Source: Limnohabitans sp. T6-5
GTDB taxonomy: Bacteria > Pseudomonadota > Gammaproteobacteria > Burkholderiales > Burkholderiaceae_C
Reading direction: 5' to 3'
Assembly: GCF_003063315.1 (NCBI RefSeq)
Contig: NZ_NERV01000001.1
Location: 558,001 to 622,000, forward strand
DNA: 64,000 bases
The translations under genes and the position numbers were made by a program. This document shows positions 32,492-42,243 of this stretch, piece after piece. The first letter of the stretch is position 1, and the number at the start of each line of letters is the position of its first letter. The notes under the pieces were generated by a model. The model was not told the origin of the DNA. It was given only the letters and a program-made list of their open reading frames with translations, and ran no database searches.

Positions 32492-33337
32492 ATGACTAAC
32501 CCAGCCCTCGCCACCCTGCGCCAACGAGTTCAAGCCTGCACCACCGACCAAGACGTGGCCGATTACCAGCGCGACGGCGCGGTGTGCATCCGCAACTTGT
32601 TTACGCCCGAAGAAGTGGCCCTGCTGCGGGACGGCATCGAGGCCAATCTGGCCCACCCCAGCCCGCGCGGCATGGTGGCCAGCAGGCCGGACGACCCGGG
32701 GCGCTTTTTTGAAGACTTTTGCAACTGGCAAGACATCCCGCAGTACAAGCGCTTCATCTTTGACACGCCCTTGGCCGCCCTGGCCCAGCGCCTGATGCAA
32801 AGTCAGACGGTGCGCCTGTACCACGACCACCTGTTGGTCAAAGAGCCCGGCACGCGCCAGCGCACACCCTGGCACCAGGACCAGCCTTATTACAACGTGG
32901 ATGGTCTGCAAAACATCAGTTTCTGGATTCCGGTGGACCCGGTGTCTCGCCCGTCCACGCTGGAGTTCATCGCGGGCTCACACCGTGGCCCCTGGCTCAT
33001 GCCGCGCACCTTCATGACGAACCAAGCCAAATGGTTCCCTGAAGGCTCCCTGGCCGAGTTGCCCGACATCGAAAACCGCCGCCAAGACTTTCCCATCCTC
33101 GGCTGGGATTTGCAGCCCGGCGATCTGGTGTGTTTTCACATGCTCAGCCTGCACGCCTCGGCTGGGGTGGACGGCACGCAGCGCAGGCGCGTGTACTCGG
33201 TGCGTTTTTTGGGCGATGACATGACCCACGCGCCGCGCCCTTGGGTGACCTCGCCGCCCTTCTCCGGGCTGGACCAAGAATTGCCCGCCGGGGTGCCGAT
33301 GGACCATGCGCTTTTTCCCTTATTGATCAGGGGCTGA
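32492..33337 (+). CDS. Phytanoyl-CoA dioxygenase family protein
   Basis: A 281-residue Fe(II)/2-oxoglutarate-dependent oxygenase. The iron-binding facial triad is visible as WHQDQPYYNV (H-x-D, about residues 128-137) and a distal His in VCFHMLSLHASAG near residue 215. An Arg that would bind 2-oxoglutarate lies in RRRVYSVRFLGDD. The substrate is not known; the family covers hydroxylases of small metabolites. It starts 52 bp after the toxin gene and is probably transcribed separately. Confidence 0.85.
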   Translation: MTNPALATLRQRVQACTTDQDVADYQRDGAVCIRNLFTPEEVALLRDGIEANLAHPSPRGMVASRPDDPGRFFEDFCNWQDIPQYKRFIFDTPLAALAQRLMQSQTVRLYHDHLLVKEPGTRQRTPWHQDQPYYNVDGLQNISFWIPVDPVSRPSTLEFIAGSHRGPWLMPRTFMTNQAKWFPEGSLAELPDIENRRQDFPILGWDLQPGDLVCFHMLSLHASAGVDGTQRRRVYSVRFLGDDMTHAPRPWVTSPPFSGLDQELPAGVPMDHALFPLLIRG

Positions 33338-33524
33338 AGTTTGATTTTTTGTCTGAATTTCAACCCTTTCGCCGTCTTTGAAGCTGGTGGCCCTATGACT
33401 GCCGATTTAGAGGGCACGTTTGAAGCCCTTGGCAGGAGGCAAATCACACAAAAATGGCTCGATTACCCGGCTGATGTGAGTGCTGGTGATAGAGCAAGCT
33501 GAAGACTGAAATGTTCACCTCAGG

Positions 33525-33712
33525 TCACCCCGTTAGGTCGGTGGCTTCAGCCCCGACATGGGCCTGCGCAAAAACCAACACCGTTGGAGCTAATGCTCCG
33601 ACCTACGAAGAAGCACCTCCCCCCTTAGGTCACTGGTTTCAGCCCCGACATACCACCTGTGCTGAAGCCAGCCATGTCGGACCTGAAGGTTCGGCCCGCA
33701 CCACCTATGACA
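33525..33712. repeat. REP-like elements of the GTCGGNNNTTCAGCCCCGAC type
   Basis: Two units, AGGTCGGTGGCTTCAGCCCC (33535) and AGGTCACTGGTTTCAGCCCC (about 33626), alternate with inverse-type units (GGAGCTAATGCTCCGACCTA near 33586; TGTCGGACCTGAAGGTTCGG near 33674). Each can fold into a hairpin. The 33338-33760 gap holds no gene beyond these. Confidence 0.6.
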
Positions 33713-33764
33713 ATTGAATACTTCACAGGGCCGGCGCACTGATGCATAAAACCGAGCGCCCATG

Positions 33765-33803
33765 AAAAAACCGCTGTAAGTCATAGACTCACAGCGGTTT
33801 TTT
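33765..33803 (-). terminator. Terminator of the tRNA operon
   Basis: AAAAAACCGCTGT (33765-33777) and ACAGCGGTTTTTT (33791-33803) form a long stem with a 13-base loop. It has A/T tracts on both sides, so it can work in both directions. It ends the leftward tRNA-Ala/Glu/Asp transcript. Confidence 0.85.
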
Positions 33804-33809
33804 ACTTTT

Positions 33810-33886
33810 TGGCGGAGTGGACGGGACTCGAACCCGCGACCCCCGGCGTGACAGGCCGGTATTCTAACCAACTGAACTACCACTCC
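33810..33886 (-). tRNA. tRNA-Asp (GTC)
   Basis: A 77-nt cloverleaf on the minus strand. Acceptor GGAGTGG pairs with CCACTCC, the anticodon arm is GGCCTGTCACGCC, the T arm has GGTTCGAGTCC, and CCA is encoded. It is the third gene of a tRNA-Ala/Glu/Asp operon. Confidence 0.97.
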
Positions 33887-33935
33887 TGGTAGATAGCTTT
33901 GCTCTAACTTGCGTTAAAGCCAAGTGCTACAAACT

Positions 33936-34011
33936 TGGCGACCCTACGGGGATTCGAACCCCGGTACTCACCGTGAAAGGGTGATGTCCTAGGCCTCTAG
34001 ACGATAGGGTC
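33936..34011 (-). tRNA. tRNA-Glu (TTC)
   Basis: A 76-nt cloverleaf on the minus strand. Acceptor GACCCTA/TAGGGTC, anticodon loop CTTTCAC, T arm GGGGTTCGAATCCCC, encoded CCA. It lies close to gltX, the gene for the enzyme that charges it. Confidence 0.97.
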
Positions 34012-34049
34012 ATAACCTGGACTGATTCTTTCGAATCTTCTCGACACTT

Positions 34050-34125
<76 letters not shown>

Positions 34126-34186
34126 CTTTGGTACAACGTTTTGCATTTCTGCTTTACCGTTATGCCTCGTTGGTGTCGAGACTTGA

Positions 34187-34216
34187 ATTATAGACAGGTT
34201 TTTAGGCGTTTTGCAA
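34187..34216 (-). promoter_or_regulatory. Promoter of the tRNA operon
   Basis: On the minus strand, TTGCAA (34216-34211) and TATAAT (34192-34187) are 18 bp apart. The -35 box lies inside the last codons of gltX. A consensus -10 box fits strong tRNA transcription. No GC-rich discriminator is obvious. Confidence 0.75.
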
Positions 34217-35614
34217 ACTGGCGATAATTTTTTCTCTTTTATTCAAAAAAAGTACGGCATCCAGAGATGGCGTCTGGGCCGTGCCCATGACCAGCACGCG
34301 CACGGGCATGGCCAGCTGCGGCATTTTGAGTCCGCTTGCAGCCAGCACTTCTTTGATCGTTGCAGAGATGGATGCTTTGTCCCAAACACACAAAGCCAAC
34401 TTGTCTGCCAGCAATGCCAGCGCGGGTTTGACCGCCTCGGTCACGTGCTGGGCTTTCTCGTCGGCATTGGGCACTACATCGAGATAGAAAGCACTGACCC
34501 ACTTGGCCAGCGCCACCAGCGTGTCGCAGCGATCCTTGAACAAACCACAGATAGCCGTCAAGCGTTCATCGGCTGTCACACCCAGCCTGGCGAGGAATGG
34601 CTGCACCTTGACTGCCAGATCGGCATCGTCGATGGCCTTGAGGTGCTGGGCATTGACCCAGGCCAGTTTGGCCGCGTCCCACTGCGCTGGGCTCTTGGAC
34701 AGGTGGGTGCCGTCGAACCACTGCACCATCTGATCAAGGCTGAACAACTCGTCGTCGCCATGGCTCCAGCCCAGACGAGCCAGGTAGTTGTTCATGGCCT
34801 CGGGCAGGTAGCCCGCTTCGTCGTAGTTGGACACCGCCACCGCGCCGCGGCGCTTGGACAGCTTTTGGCCATCGTCGCCCAGGATGACGGGCAGGTGACC
34901 GAACTGCGGCAGCGCAGCGCCCAGAGCGCGGTAGATGTTGATCTGCCAAGGTGTGTTGTTGATGTGCTCGTCACCCCGGAAAACATGGCTGATGGCCATG
35001 TCCCAGTCGTCCACCACCACGGCAAAGTTGTAGGTCGGCACGCCCGGCGCGCCCTCAGGTGCGCCTTCTTCGGGTGCTCTTTGAATGATCAAGTCGTCGA
35101 TCTCGGTGTTGCTGATGCTGATCGGGCCCTTGACCAGATCGTCCCAGCTCACCACGCCGTCTACAGGGTTGGCAAAACGGATCACGGGCTTCACGCCCGC
35201 AGGCACAGGCGGCAGCAACTTGCCCGGCGCGGGGCGCCAGGTGCGGTCGTACAAACGCTTTTCGCCACGCGCTTCCTGCGCGGCTTTCATGGCCTCCAGG
35301 TCTTCGGGTGTGCAGTAGCAGCGGTAAGCGGTGCCTGCGGCCAGCATCTGATCAATCACCGCTTGGTAGCGGTCCAGGCGCTGCATTTGATAGATTGGGC
35401 CTTCATCGTAATTGAGGCCCAGCCAATGCATGGACTCCAGAATCTGGTCCACCGAGTCTTGTGTGGAACGGGCCACATCGGTGTCTTCGATGCGCAGGAC
35501 AAACTCACCGCCATAGTGACGGGCATAGGCCCAGGAATACAAAGCGGTGCGGGCGGTGCCCAAATGAAGAAACCCCGTGGGAGACGGGGCGATGCGGGTG
35601 CGGATTTTCGTCAT
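34202..35614 (-). CDS. gltX: Glutamyl-tRNA synthetase
   Basis: Attaches glutamate to tRNA-Glu. The 470-residue class I synthetase has the HIGH-type motif in [20 protein letters not shown] (residues 6-25) and the KMSKS-type motif in [15 protein letters not shown] near residue 255. [20 protein letters not shown] and [20 protein letters not shown] are family segments. The tRNA-Glu gene lies 190 bp downstream in the same orientation. A paralogue acting on tRNA-Gln is not excluded, but length and sequence fit GltX. Confidence 0.96.
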   Translation of the reverse strand: MTKIRTRIAPSPTGFLHLGTARTALYSWAYARHYGGEFVLRIEDTDVARSTQDSVDQILESMHWLGLNYDEGPIYQMQRLDRYQAVIDQMLAAGTAYRCYCTPEDLEAMKAAQEARGEKRLYDRTWRPAPGKLLPPVPAGVKPVIRFANPVDGVVSWDDLVKGPISISNTEIDDLIIQRAPEEGAPEGAPGVPTYNFAVVVDDWDMAISHVFRGDEHINNTPWQINIYRALGAALPQFGHLPVILGDDGQKLSKRRGAVAVSNYDEAGYLPEAMNNYLARLGWSHGDDELFSLDQMVQWFDGTHLSKSPAQWDAAKLAWVNAQHLKAIDDADLAVKVQPFLARLGVTADERLTAICGLFKDRCDTLVALAKWVSAFYLDVVPNADEKAQHVTEAVKPALALLADKLALCVWDKASISATIKEVLAASGLKMPQLAMPVRVLVMGTAQTPSLDAVLFLNKREKIIASLQNA

Positions 35615-35658
35615 GGTTTCAGCTCAAGAGAGGGCCACTGTCGGCCCCCGTTCAAATA

Positions 35659-36870
35659 TCAAAAGGTTTCGAGGCCGCGGGCCAGATCGGTCTGGACGTC
35701 TTGCGGGTACTCCAACCCCACGGCCACGCGGATCAGGCCCTGGCCAATGCCTGCGGCCTGACGCTGGGCTTCGGTCAGGCGACCGTGCGAGGTGCTGGCG
35801 GGGTGCGCCACCATGGTTTTGGTGTCGCCCAAGTTCGTGGCCAGCGACAGCATTTGCATTTGATCCATCACATGGAAAGCACGTTGACGCGATTGCTCGG
35901 GGCCCTCGGATTTCACTTCAAAGGACAAGACTGCGCCACCGAGGCCCGACATCTGGCGCATGGCCAAATCGTGCTGTGGGTGGCTGGCCAGGCCCGGGTA
36001 ATACACCCGCGCCACCGAGGGGTGCTTTTCCAGCCACTCGGCCAAGATTTGCGCACGCGCGGTTTGGGCACGCATGCGCAAGTCCAGGGTTTCCAGGCCC
36101 TTGAGCACCACCCAGGCGTTGAAGGGGGCCAGCGTCATGCCGCCGCTTTTGAGCACAGGCAAGAATTTTTCGGTGATGAGTTGTTGCGAGGCGCACAGAG
36201 CGCCCGCCATGACGCGGCCCTGCCCGTCCAGGTATTTGGTGCCCGAGTGCATGATGATGTCGGCACCAATGGCCGCAGGTCGCTGCAGCGCAGGCGTGGC
36301 AAAGCAATTGTCCACTGCCAGCAAAGCGCCTGCGTTGTGGGCCATGTCGGCCAGGGCCTGGATGTCGCACACCTCGGTCAGCGGGTTGGTGGGCGTCTCG
36401 GCAAACAGCAAACGCGTGTTGGGGCGAACCGCCTCTTGCCACTCTTTCAAGTCGGTTTGAGAGACAAAACTGGACTCCACCCCAAACTTGGCAAGGTCTG
36501 AACCAACAAGTTTGATGGTCGAGCCGAACATCGACTGCGAGCACACCACATGATCACCCGCCTTCAAGAGGCCCATGCACATCATCAAAATGGCCGACAT
36601 GCCAGACGCCGTGCCCATGGCCGCCTCAGTGCCCTCCAGAGCGGCCAGGCGCATTTCCATGCTGCTGACCGTGGGATTACCGTAGCGGCCGTAGGTGTAA
36701 CCCTCTTCGTCACCCGCAAAACGGGCAGCCGCAGCCGCGGCTGTGGGCTGCACGTAGCCGCTGGTCAGGTACAGGGCTTCGGAGTTCTCACCGTACTGGC
36801 TGCGTTCCACAGCGGCGCGCACGGCCAGGGTTTCAATGTGCAAATCGTCCCATCGTGAATTGGTGGTCAT
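35659..36870 (-). CDS. metZ: O-succinylhomoserine sulfhydrylase
   Basis: PLP enzyme that makes homocysteine from O-succinylhomoserine and sulfide in methionine synthesis. The protein is 403 residues from the ATG at 36870. Gly-rich phosphate-binding ASGMSAILMMCMGLLKAGDH, VDNCFATPALQRP and the PLP-lysine segment IMHSGTKYLDGQGRVMAG (about residue 210) are present. The GYTYGRYGNPT motif near residue 62 is typical of Cys/Met metabolism enzymes. It lies 8 bp after purF and should be cotranscribed, an arrangement common in Burkholderiales and pseudomonads. Confidence 0.95.
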   Translation of the reverse strand: MTTNSRWDDLHIETLAVRAAVERSQYGENSEALYLTSGYVQPTAAAAAARFAGDEEGYTYGRYGNPTVSSMEMRLAALEGTEAAMGTASGMSAILMMCMGLLKAGDHVVCSQSMFGSTIKLVGSDLAKFGVESSFVSQTDLKEWQEAVRPNTRLLFAETPTNPLTEVCDIQALADMAHNAGALLAVDNCFATPALQRPAAIGADIIMHSGTKYLDGQGRVMAGALCASQQLITEKFLPVLKSGGMTLAPFNAWVVLKGLETLDLRMRAQTARAQILAEWLEKHPSVARVYYPGLASHPQHDLAMRQMSGLGGAVLSFEVKSEGPEQSRQRAFHVMDQMQMLSLATNLGDTKTMVAHPASTSHGRLTEAQRQAAGIGQGLIRVAVGLEYPQDVQTDLARGLETF

Positions 36871-36878
36871 GCGGGTCC

Positions 36879-38393
36879 TCACTCGCTGGCGTTGGGCAAA
36901 GCCAAACGCGAATTGTCTTCGGCGCCCTCTTCGGTCTGAGGTCGCGACTCGTTCAAACGGCTGATGTCGTCCGCCGAGATGTCGCCGGTCACATACACGC
37001 CGTCAAAACACGAGGCGTCAAAGGCCGACAAAGCACCGGCACCCGAGACACGGGCCTGGGCCACGGCTGCTTTCATCGCATCCACGTCCTGATAAATCAG
37101 TGCGTCGCAGCCAATGATCTGCCGGATTTCTTCGATGCTCCGGCCATGCGCCACCAGCTCTTCCTTGGTGGGCATGTCGATGCCATACACATTGGGGTAC
37201 CGCACTGGCGGTGCCGCACTGGCCATGTAGACCTTGCGGGCACCCGCGTCACGCGCCATCTGCACGATCTCGCGGCTGGTGGTGCCGCGCACGATGGAAT
37301 CGTCCACCAGCAGCACATTGCGCCCCTTGAACTCGCTGACGATCACGTTGAGCTTTTGGCGCACTGATTTCTTGCGCACCGACTGGCCCGGCATGATGAA
37401 GGTGCGGCCCACGTAACGGTTTTTGACAAATCCCTCGCGGTACGGAATACCCAGCAAATGGGCCAACTGGGTTGCGCTGGGGCGGCTCGACTCGGGGATC
37501 GGGATCACCACATCAATGTCGCTGGGCGGCACGGTAGAAATCACGCGCTTAGCCAGCGTTTCACCCAAATTCAAGCGAGCCTGGTACACCGAAATACCGT
37601 CCATGGTCGAGTCCGGACGGGCCAAATAAACATATTCAAAAATGCAGGGGCTCAGCTGCGCTTTGTCCGAACAGGCCTGGCTGTGCAGCTTGCCTTGCAG
37701 GTCCACAAAAATCGCTTCGCCCGGAGCCACATCACGCTCGAACTGGTGCATGGTGCCGTCCAACGCCACCGATTCGCTGGCCAGCATGATGCTGCCGTCG
37801 GCGCCTCGGCCCAGGCACAGGGGGCGGATGCCGTGCGGGTCACGGAAAGCCAGCAGGCCATGGCCCGCGATCAGGGCGATCACGGCATATGAGCCTTTGA
37901 TGCGGCGGTTCACTCCGCGCACGGCCTCGAACACATCGGCAGGCTTGAGGGGCAAGCCACGCGTGGTTTTTTCCAGCTCGTGGGCCAGCACGTTGAGCAG
38001 CACCTCGGAATCGCTCTCGGTGTTGATGTGGCGGTGGTCGTTGGAAAACAACTCGGCCTTGAGCGCATGGGCGTTGGTCAGGTTGCCGTTGTGCACCAGC
38101 ACCAAGCCAAACGGGGCATTCACATAAAAAGGCTGGGCCTCTTCTTCGCTGAAGGCGTTGCCCGCTGTGGGGTAGCGCACCTGGCCCAATCCGCAGTTAC
38201 CCGGCAGGGCCCGCATGTTGCGGGTACGAAACACGTCCCGTACCATGCCCTTGGCCTTGTGCATGAAAAACTTGCGGTCCAGCTGCGTGACGATGCCTGC
38301 CGCATCTTGGCCGCGGTGCTGCAAGAGCAACAAGGCGTCATAAATGAGCTGATTGACCGGTGCGCTGCTCACAACGCCAACAATTCCACACAT
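36879..38393 (-). CDS. purF: Amidophosphoribosyltransferase
   Basis: First committed step of de novo purine synthesis: PRPP and glutamine to phosphoribosylamine. The 504-residue protein starts MCGIVGVVSSAPVNQLIYDA. Cys2 becomes the catalytic N-terminal nucleophile of the Ntn glutaminase domain (residues 2 to about 240). The phosphoribosyltransferase domain has the PRPP loop VLLVDDSIVRGTTSREIVQM near residue 360. It lies between cvpA and metZ on the minus strand. Confidence 0.97.
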   Translation of the reverse strand: MCGIVGVVSSAPVNQLIYDALLLLQHRGQDAAGIVTQLDRKFFMHKAKGMVRDVFRTRNMRALPGNCGLGQVRYPTAGNAFSEEEAQPFYVNAPFGLVLVHNGNLTNAHALKAELFSNDHRHINTESDSEVLLNVLAHELEKTTRGLPLKPADVFEAVRGVNRRIKGSYAVIALIAGHGLLAFRDPHGIRPLCLGRGADGSIMLASESVALDGTMHQFERDVAPGEAIFVDLQGKLHSQACSDKAQLSPCIFEYVYLARPDSTMDGISVYQARLNLGETLAKRVISTVPPSDIDVVIPIPESSRPSATQLAHLLGIPYREGFVKNRYVGRTFIMPGQSVRKKSVRQKLNVIVSEFKGRNVLLVDDSIVRGTTSREIVQMARDAGARKVYMASAAPPVRYPNVYGIDMPTKEELVAHGRSIEEIRQIIGCDALIYQDVDAMKAAVAQARVSGAGALSAFDASCFDGVYVTGDISADDISRLNESRPQTEEGAEDNSRLALPNASE

Positions 38394-38431
38394 ACTTATT
38401 TCCGTTCAAAAATCGAACCACCCCGAAACAC

Positions 38432-38926
38432 TCAGGGCAAATATTTCACAAAGGCTTCGGGCAATAAGGGCTTCAGCCCCTCAATCGTGATGTCCAGTAA
38501 GGCTGGGCCCCGGGCAGACTGCCACCAATCCCCTCGCGACAGCCCGGTGAGTTGCACCACCACGGTCAACGCCAGCAACAGCACCACGCCACGCGCCAAA
38601 CCAAAACCGGCCCCCAATACGCGGTCCACAGGGCGCAAACCCACGCTTTCCACCAGTTTTTTGATCAACCAGGTCAGCACCCCCACGGCGAGCAAAATGA
38701 ACACAAAAACCACCACAAAGGCGACGGCGTATTGCACTGCGCCGGGCGCACCATTCACAAAGGGCAACCAAGCGATCACATCGGCAGCCAACCACTGCGC
38801 ACCAACAAAAGCCGCCACCCAGCCTGCCAGGGACAGCACCTCAAACACAAAGCCACGCCAAAGCCCGAGCAACATGGAAAGCGTGAGCACGCCCAGCAAC
38901 AACCAATCGGTCAGAACAAGCGCCAT
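38432..38926 (-). CDS. cvpA: CvpA family membrane protein
   Basis: A 164-residue inner-membrane protein with four hydrophobic helices (about 5-24, 29-50, 63-85, 103-125). LLLGVLTLSMLLGLWRGFVF and GFGLARGVVLLLALTVVVQL are characteristic segments. In enteric bacteria cvpA precedes purF, as here (38 bp). Its role includes envelope homeostasis and colicin V export; the exact function is unclear. Confidence 0.93.
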   Translation of the reverse strand: MALVLTDWLLLGVLTLSMLLGLWRGFVFEVLSLAGWVAAFVGAQWLAADVIAWLPFVNGAPGAVQYAVAFVVVFVFILLAVGVLTWLIKKLVESVGLRPVDRVLGAGFGLARGVVLLLALTVVVQLTGLSRGDWWQSARGPALLDITIEGLKPLLPEAFVKYLP

Positions 38927-38927
38927 C

Positions 38928-39752
38928 TCAAATTTTCAGAATCGAAGGCGCGAAATCGAGCTTGCGAATACGGGCCGCAGCCTTCTCCGCCTCATCACGG
39001 TTGTCAAAAGGCCCCACGCGCACGCGTGTGGTTTTCTTGCCCTCTTTGCCATCCACCACCTGGGTGTAGGTCTTGAATCCTGACTGCTCCAGTTTGCGAC
39101 GCACCTCGTGCACCTTGTCTGCATCCGAGAAAGCGCCCACTTGAATGACGACGCGTTCTGGCACAGCTTTGGCGGGTTTGCCCTCCAGCAAGGCATGCGC
39201 CTTGCTGCCATCGTCTTTGGGCTTGGCGGGCGTCGCCGGTGCCACTGGTTTTTCGGATTTTGCAGGTGCCGCAGCCTTGACCTCTGGCTTGGGACTTGTG
39301 TCTTTGGCTTTCTCAACAGATGTCTCAGGTGCAGCCGCCGTTTTAGGGGCGAGGGCTTTGGCAGATGGGGACATGACAGCCGCAGGCTCAGGCACCGGCA
39401 AAACCACCTCCTCACGCGGATCCAGACTGGCTTGAGCGGGCACAGCACCCGATGCGGCCAACAAGGGTTTGGCCGGGGCTTGCGGGGCGGGCACCGCCTG
39501 TGGACTGGTCAATGGTGATGCCGTTTGCCGATCAGGAATCACGATCGGTGTGTCCACCGCCACCGGTCTGGGCTGGGTGTCAAACAGCAAGGGAAAGCCC
39601 ACCACAGCCACCAGCACCAACACCACTGCGCCCATCAGGCGATGCCGTGCACGCCTGCGAACGATGTCGATGTTTTGGCTGGGCCCGGAGGGGACCGCAT
39701 CGACCGAAGCAGAGGCGGCTTGACCGGGAAAACGGAACTTGAAAAAGGCCAT
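38928..39752 (-). CDS. SPOR domain protein (DedD-like)
   Basis: Division-associated membrane protein of 274 residues from the ATG at 39752 (an in-frame start further upstream is less likely). A single helix lies at about residues 39-56 (LMGAVVLVLVAVVGFPLLF). A long Pro/Ala/Lys-rich periplasmic linker follows, then the C-terminal SPOR domain RVVIQVGAFSDADKVHEVRR (about 197 onwards), which binds denuded septal peptidoglycan. The folC / this gene / cvpA / purF order is conserved. The cvpA start follows its stop by 1 bp. Confidence 0.92.
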   Translation of the reverse strand: MAFFKFRFPGQAASASVDAVPSGPSQNIDIVRRRARHRLMGAVVLVLVAVVGFPLLFDTQPRPVAVDTPIVIPDRQTASPLTSPQAVPAPQAPAKPLLAASGAVPAQASLDPREEVVLPVPEPAAVMSPSAKALAPKTAAAPETSVEKAKDTSPKPEVKAAAPAKSEKPVAPATPAKPKDDGSKAHALLEGKPAKAVPERVVIQVGAFSDADKVHEVRRKLEQSGFKTYTQVVDGKEGKKTTRVRVGPFDNRDEAEKAAARIRKLDFAPSILKI

Positions 39753-39762
39753 GGCTGAGTAT

Positions 39763-41052
39763 TCAGGGGCTGAGGTGTTTGGCTTGAAGACGGGGAATTC
39801 CCTCTTGCAAAACACCGCCCACGGTATGGAAGGAGCCAAAGACAACGATTCTATCAGCCGGGTTGGCCGCCTGAATGGCCGCTTGCAGCGCTGTCATGGG
39901 GTCTGGATGAACGCTGGACGAGGCATCTGCACGCGCGTTTTGCGACGTCCAAGTCTTCTGCAAATCCACCGCCTTGGCCGCCCGAGGCAAGGGCAAATCG
40001 GTGAAATACCAACGGTCAATCATGGGATTGACCCGCTGCAACATGGGCAGCAAGTCCTTGTCGGCCATGGCCCCCATGACCGCGTGAGTCGTCGGATAAA
40101 AACCCATGGCGTCCAGGTTGGCAGCCAAAGCCGCCACTGAATGGGGGTTGTGCGCCACATCCAGCACCAGCACCGGTTCGCCGGGCACAATTTGAAAGCG
40201 CCCCGGCAACTCGACCATGGCCAGCCCGTTGCGCACAGCCTGGGCGGTGACGGGAATGCGCGGGCGCAGGGCGTCGAGCGCCGCCAAAACGCCCGAGGCA
40301 TTGACCAGCTGATTGGCCCCGCGCAAGGCCGGATAGGCCATGCCGCTGTAACGACGCCCGCGTCCGGCCCAGGACCATTGCAGCTTGTCCCCCGAGAAAT
40401 TGAAATCCTGCCCAAACCGCCACAGGTCAGCGCCAATGGCTGCTACATGGTCCAGCACGCTTTGGGGCGGCACCGGGTCGCTGACCACCACAGGGCGACC
40501 GGCGCGCATGATGCCGGCCTTTTCAAAACCAATGCTTTCTCGGTCTTTGCCCAAAATGGCGGTGTGGTCAATGTCGATGCTGGTGATCACCGCGCAATCG
40601 GCGTCGATGATGTTGACCGCATCCAGTCGTCCGCCCAGGCCCACTTCCAGAATGGCCACATCCAGAGCGGACTTCGCCATCAAATGCAGGATGGCCAGGG
40701 TGCTGAACTCGAAATAAGTCAGGGAGACATCGCCACGTACCGCATCGACCGCCGCAAAAGCTTCGGCCAGCGCCGGGGCAGAGGCCGACTCACCATGCAA
40801 ACGACAACGCTCTTCAAAGCGCACCAAATGCGGCGAGGTGTAAACGCCCGTACGGTAACCCGCTTGCAACAAAATGGCCTCCAGCATGGCACAGGTCGAG
40901 CCCTTGCCGTTGGTGCCTGCGACGGTGATGACCGGGCAGTCGAAGCGCAAAGCCATCCGGTCCGCCACGGTTTTCACGCGGTCCAGCCCCATGTCAATGG
41001 CCACGGGGTGTAGTTGCTCGCACCAGTCGAGCCATTCCTGTAGAGTCTTCAT
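39763..41052 (-). CDS. folC: Bifunctional folylpolyglutamate synthase/dihydrofolate synthase
   Basis: Adds glutamate to dihydropteroate and folates. The protein is 429 residues from the ATG at 41052; the open frame upstream is not family sequence. The P-loop is ITVAGTNGKGSTCAMLEAIL (about 43-62), followed by YTSPHLVRFEERC, ILEVGLGGRLDAVN and the C-terminal ligase segment VLDVAHNPHSVAALAANL. It heads the folC / SPOR protein / cvpA / purF / metZ transcript. Confidence 0.96.
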   Translation of the reverse strand: MKTLQEWLDWCEQLHPVAIDMGLDRVKTVADRMALRFDCPVITVAGTNGKGSTCAMLEAILLQAGYRTGVYTSPHLVRFEERCRLHGESASAPALAEAFAAVDAVRGDVSLTYFEFSTLAILHLMAKSALDVAILEVGLGGRLDAVNIIDADCAVITSIDIDHTAILGKDRESIGFEKAGIMRAGRPVVVSDPVPPQSVLDHVAAIGADLWRFGQDFNFSGDKLQWSWAGRGRRYSGMAYPALRGANQLVNASGVLAALDALRPRIPVTAQAVRNGLAMVELPGRFQIVPGEPVLVLDVAHNPHSVAALAANLDAMGFYPTTHAVMGAMADKDLLPMLQRVNPMIDRWYFTDLPLPRAAKAVDLQKTWTSQNARADASSSVHPDPMTALQAAIQAANPADRIVVFGSFHTVGGVLQEGIPRLQAKHLSP

Positions 41053-41103
41053 AGGCGGCGATTGTCGCCCACTCCCGACCTTTTCATCTTGAACAAAGAC
41101 CCC

Positions 41104-41448
41104 ATGGAACTGACTGTTTACGGCATCCCCAACTGCGACAGCGTGAAAAAAGCACGCACCTGGCTCACCGACCAAGGCCTGAGCTACACCTTCCACGATT
41201 TCAAAAAGCAAGGCGTGCCCGCCGCAGAGCTGGCCCAGTGGGTCGCCGCAGCGGGCTGGGAAACCGTGCTCAACCGCAAAGGCACCACCTGGCGCAAGCT
41301 CGACGCCGCAGTCCAAAGCAGCGTGACCGACAGCGCCAGCGCCCAGCAAGTGATGCAAGAACACGCCAGCACCATCAAACGTCCGGTCATCGCCTGGCCA
41401 TCGGGCCAATTCACCGTGGGTCATGTCCCGGAGCAATGGCCGGCATGA
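41104..41448 (+). CDS. ArsC/Spx family protein (YffB-like)
   Basis: A 114-residue thioredoxin-fold protein: LTVYGIPNCDSVKKARTWLT with a single Cys near residue 11 (C-D-S-V-K-K-A), then HDFKKQGVPAAELAQWVAAA and HASTIKRPVIAWPSGQFTVG. The single cysteine and the I-K-R-P motif place it in the arsenate-reductase-related YffB/MgsR branch rather than true detoxifying ArsC. It is divergent from folC. The substrate is unknown. Confidence 0.88.
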   Translation: MELTVYGIPNCDSVKKARTWLTDQGLSYTFHDFKKQGVPAAELAQWVAAAGWETVLNRKGTTWRKLDAAVQSSVTDSASAQQVMQEHASTIKRPVIAWPSGQFTVGHVPEQWPA

Positions 41449-41537
41449 ATTTTTTGTAAAGGTTCTTTACCTGACAGCCACGCGCCAGCGCAGGCTCACC
41501 AGTTAAACTTCTTTCAAATTTGACGGAGATCCTCAAC

Positions 41538-42179
41538 ATGAAAACACTGACAAGCATCCTATTGCTGGTCACCGCCGGATGGGCACAAGCCCAGGAGGTC
41601 GGCCAGGTGATTTCGCGAGCAGCGGTTTACCAACAAGTGGCCGTTCCGCGTCAAAGCTGTAGCCAGGCCCAAGTGGCCGTGCAAAACCCATCAACGGGTG
41701 CGGGTGCCTTGATGGGCGCCATTGCCGGGGGTGCCGTCGGTAGCCAGATTGGCGGCGGCTCGGGTCAAGCCCTGGCCACCATGGTCGGCGTGATTGGCGG
41801 CGCGGTGATGGGCGACAAGATTGAAAACCCCGGCAGCCAACTGCAAAACCAGACCACCTGCACCACCCAGAACGTGTATGAAAACCGCTTGGTGGGCTAC
41901 AACGTGGTCTATGAATATGCGGGCAAACAATACAACGTGCAATTGCCGCAAGACCCCGGCCCCACCATCCAGCTGCAAGTCACCCCCCTGGGCGCAACAC
42001 GATCCGAGGCACCGGCTGTCGGACCGACCGTGGTCACCGCCCCCAGCACCACCGTGGTCACCCAACCTTCGGTGGTGTATGTGCCTGCGCCGGTTTACCG
42101 CACTTACCCGCCCATTTACACCAACCTCAACCTGGGTTGGGGCTGGGGTGGCGGCTACCGCCATGGCCACTGGCGCTGA
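41538..42179 (+). CDS. Glycine-zipper 2TM domain protein, exported
   Basis: A 213-residue envelope protein. Residues 1-18 (KTLTSILLLVTAGWAQAQ) form a signal peptide. Residues 52-93 (GAGALMGAIAGGAVGSQIGG, MVGVIGGAVMGDKIE) are a glycine-zipper 2TM domain as in SlyB/Rick_17kDa-type proteins. YENRLVGYNVVYEYAGKQYN and a Pro/Val-rich, Tyr-rich end (YVPAPVYRTYPPIY, GWGWGGGYRHGHWR) follow. There is no lipobox. Likely membrane or peptidoglycan associated; the function is not established. Confidence 0.85.
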   Translation: MKTLTSILLLVTAGWAQAQEVGQVISRAAVYQQVAVPRQSCSQAQVAVQNPSTGAGALMGAIAGGAVGSQIGGGSGQALATMVGVIGGAVMGDKIENPGSQLQNQTTCTTQNVYENRLVGYNVVYEYAGKQYNVQLPQDPGPTIQLQVTPLGATRSEAPAVGPTVVTAPSTTVVTQPSVVYVPAPVYRTYPPIYTNLNLGWGWGGGYRHGHWR

Positions 42180-42243
42180 ACACAGCAGGGGCAAAGCCCC
42201 GCAACTGACCTAAAATCGCGGGTTGATCGTTTGACCCAAGAGC

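Noticed and set aside
34211-35761. A 516-codon open frame on the plus strand
   Set aside because: Antisense to gltX; it also crosses the gltX/metZ junction.
40141-41013. A 290-codon frame on the plus strand
   Set aside because: Antisense to folC, which has complete family motifs.
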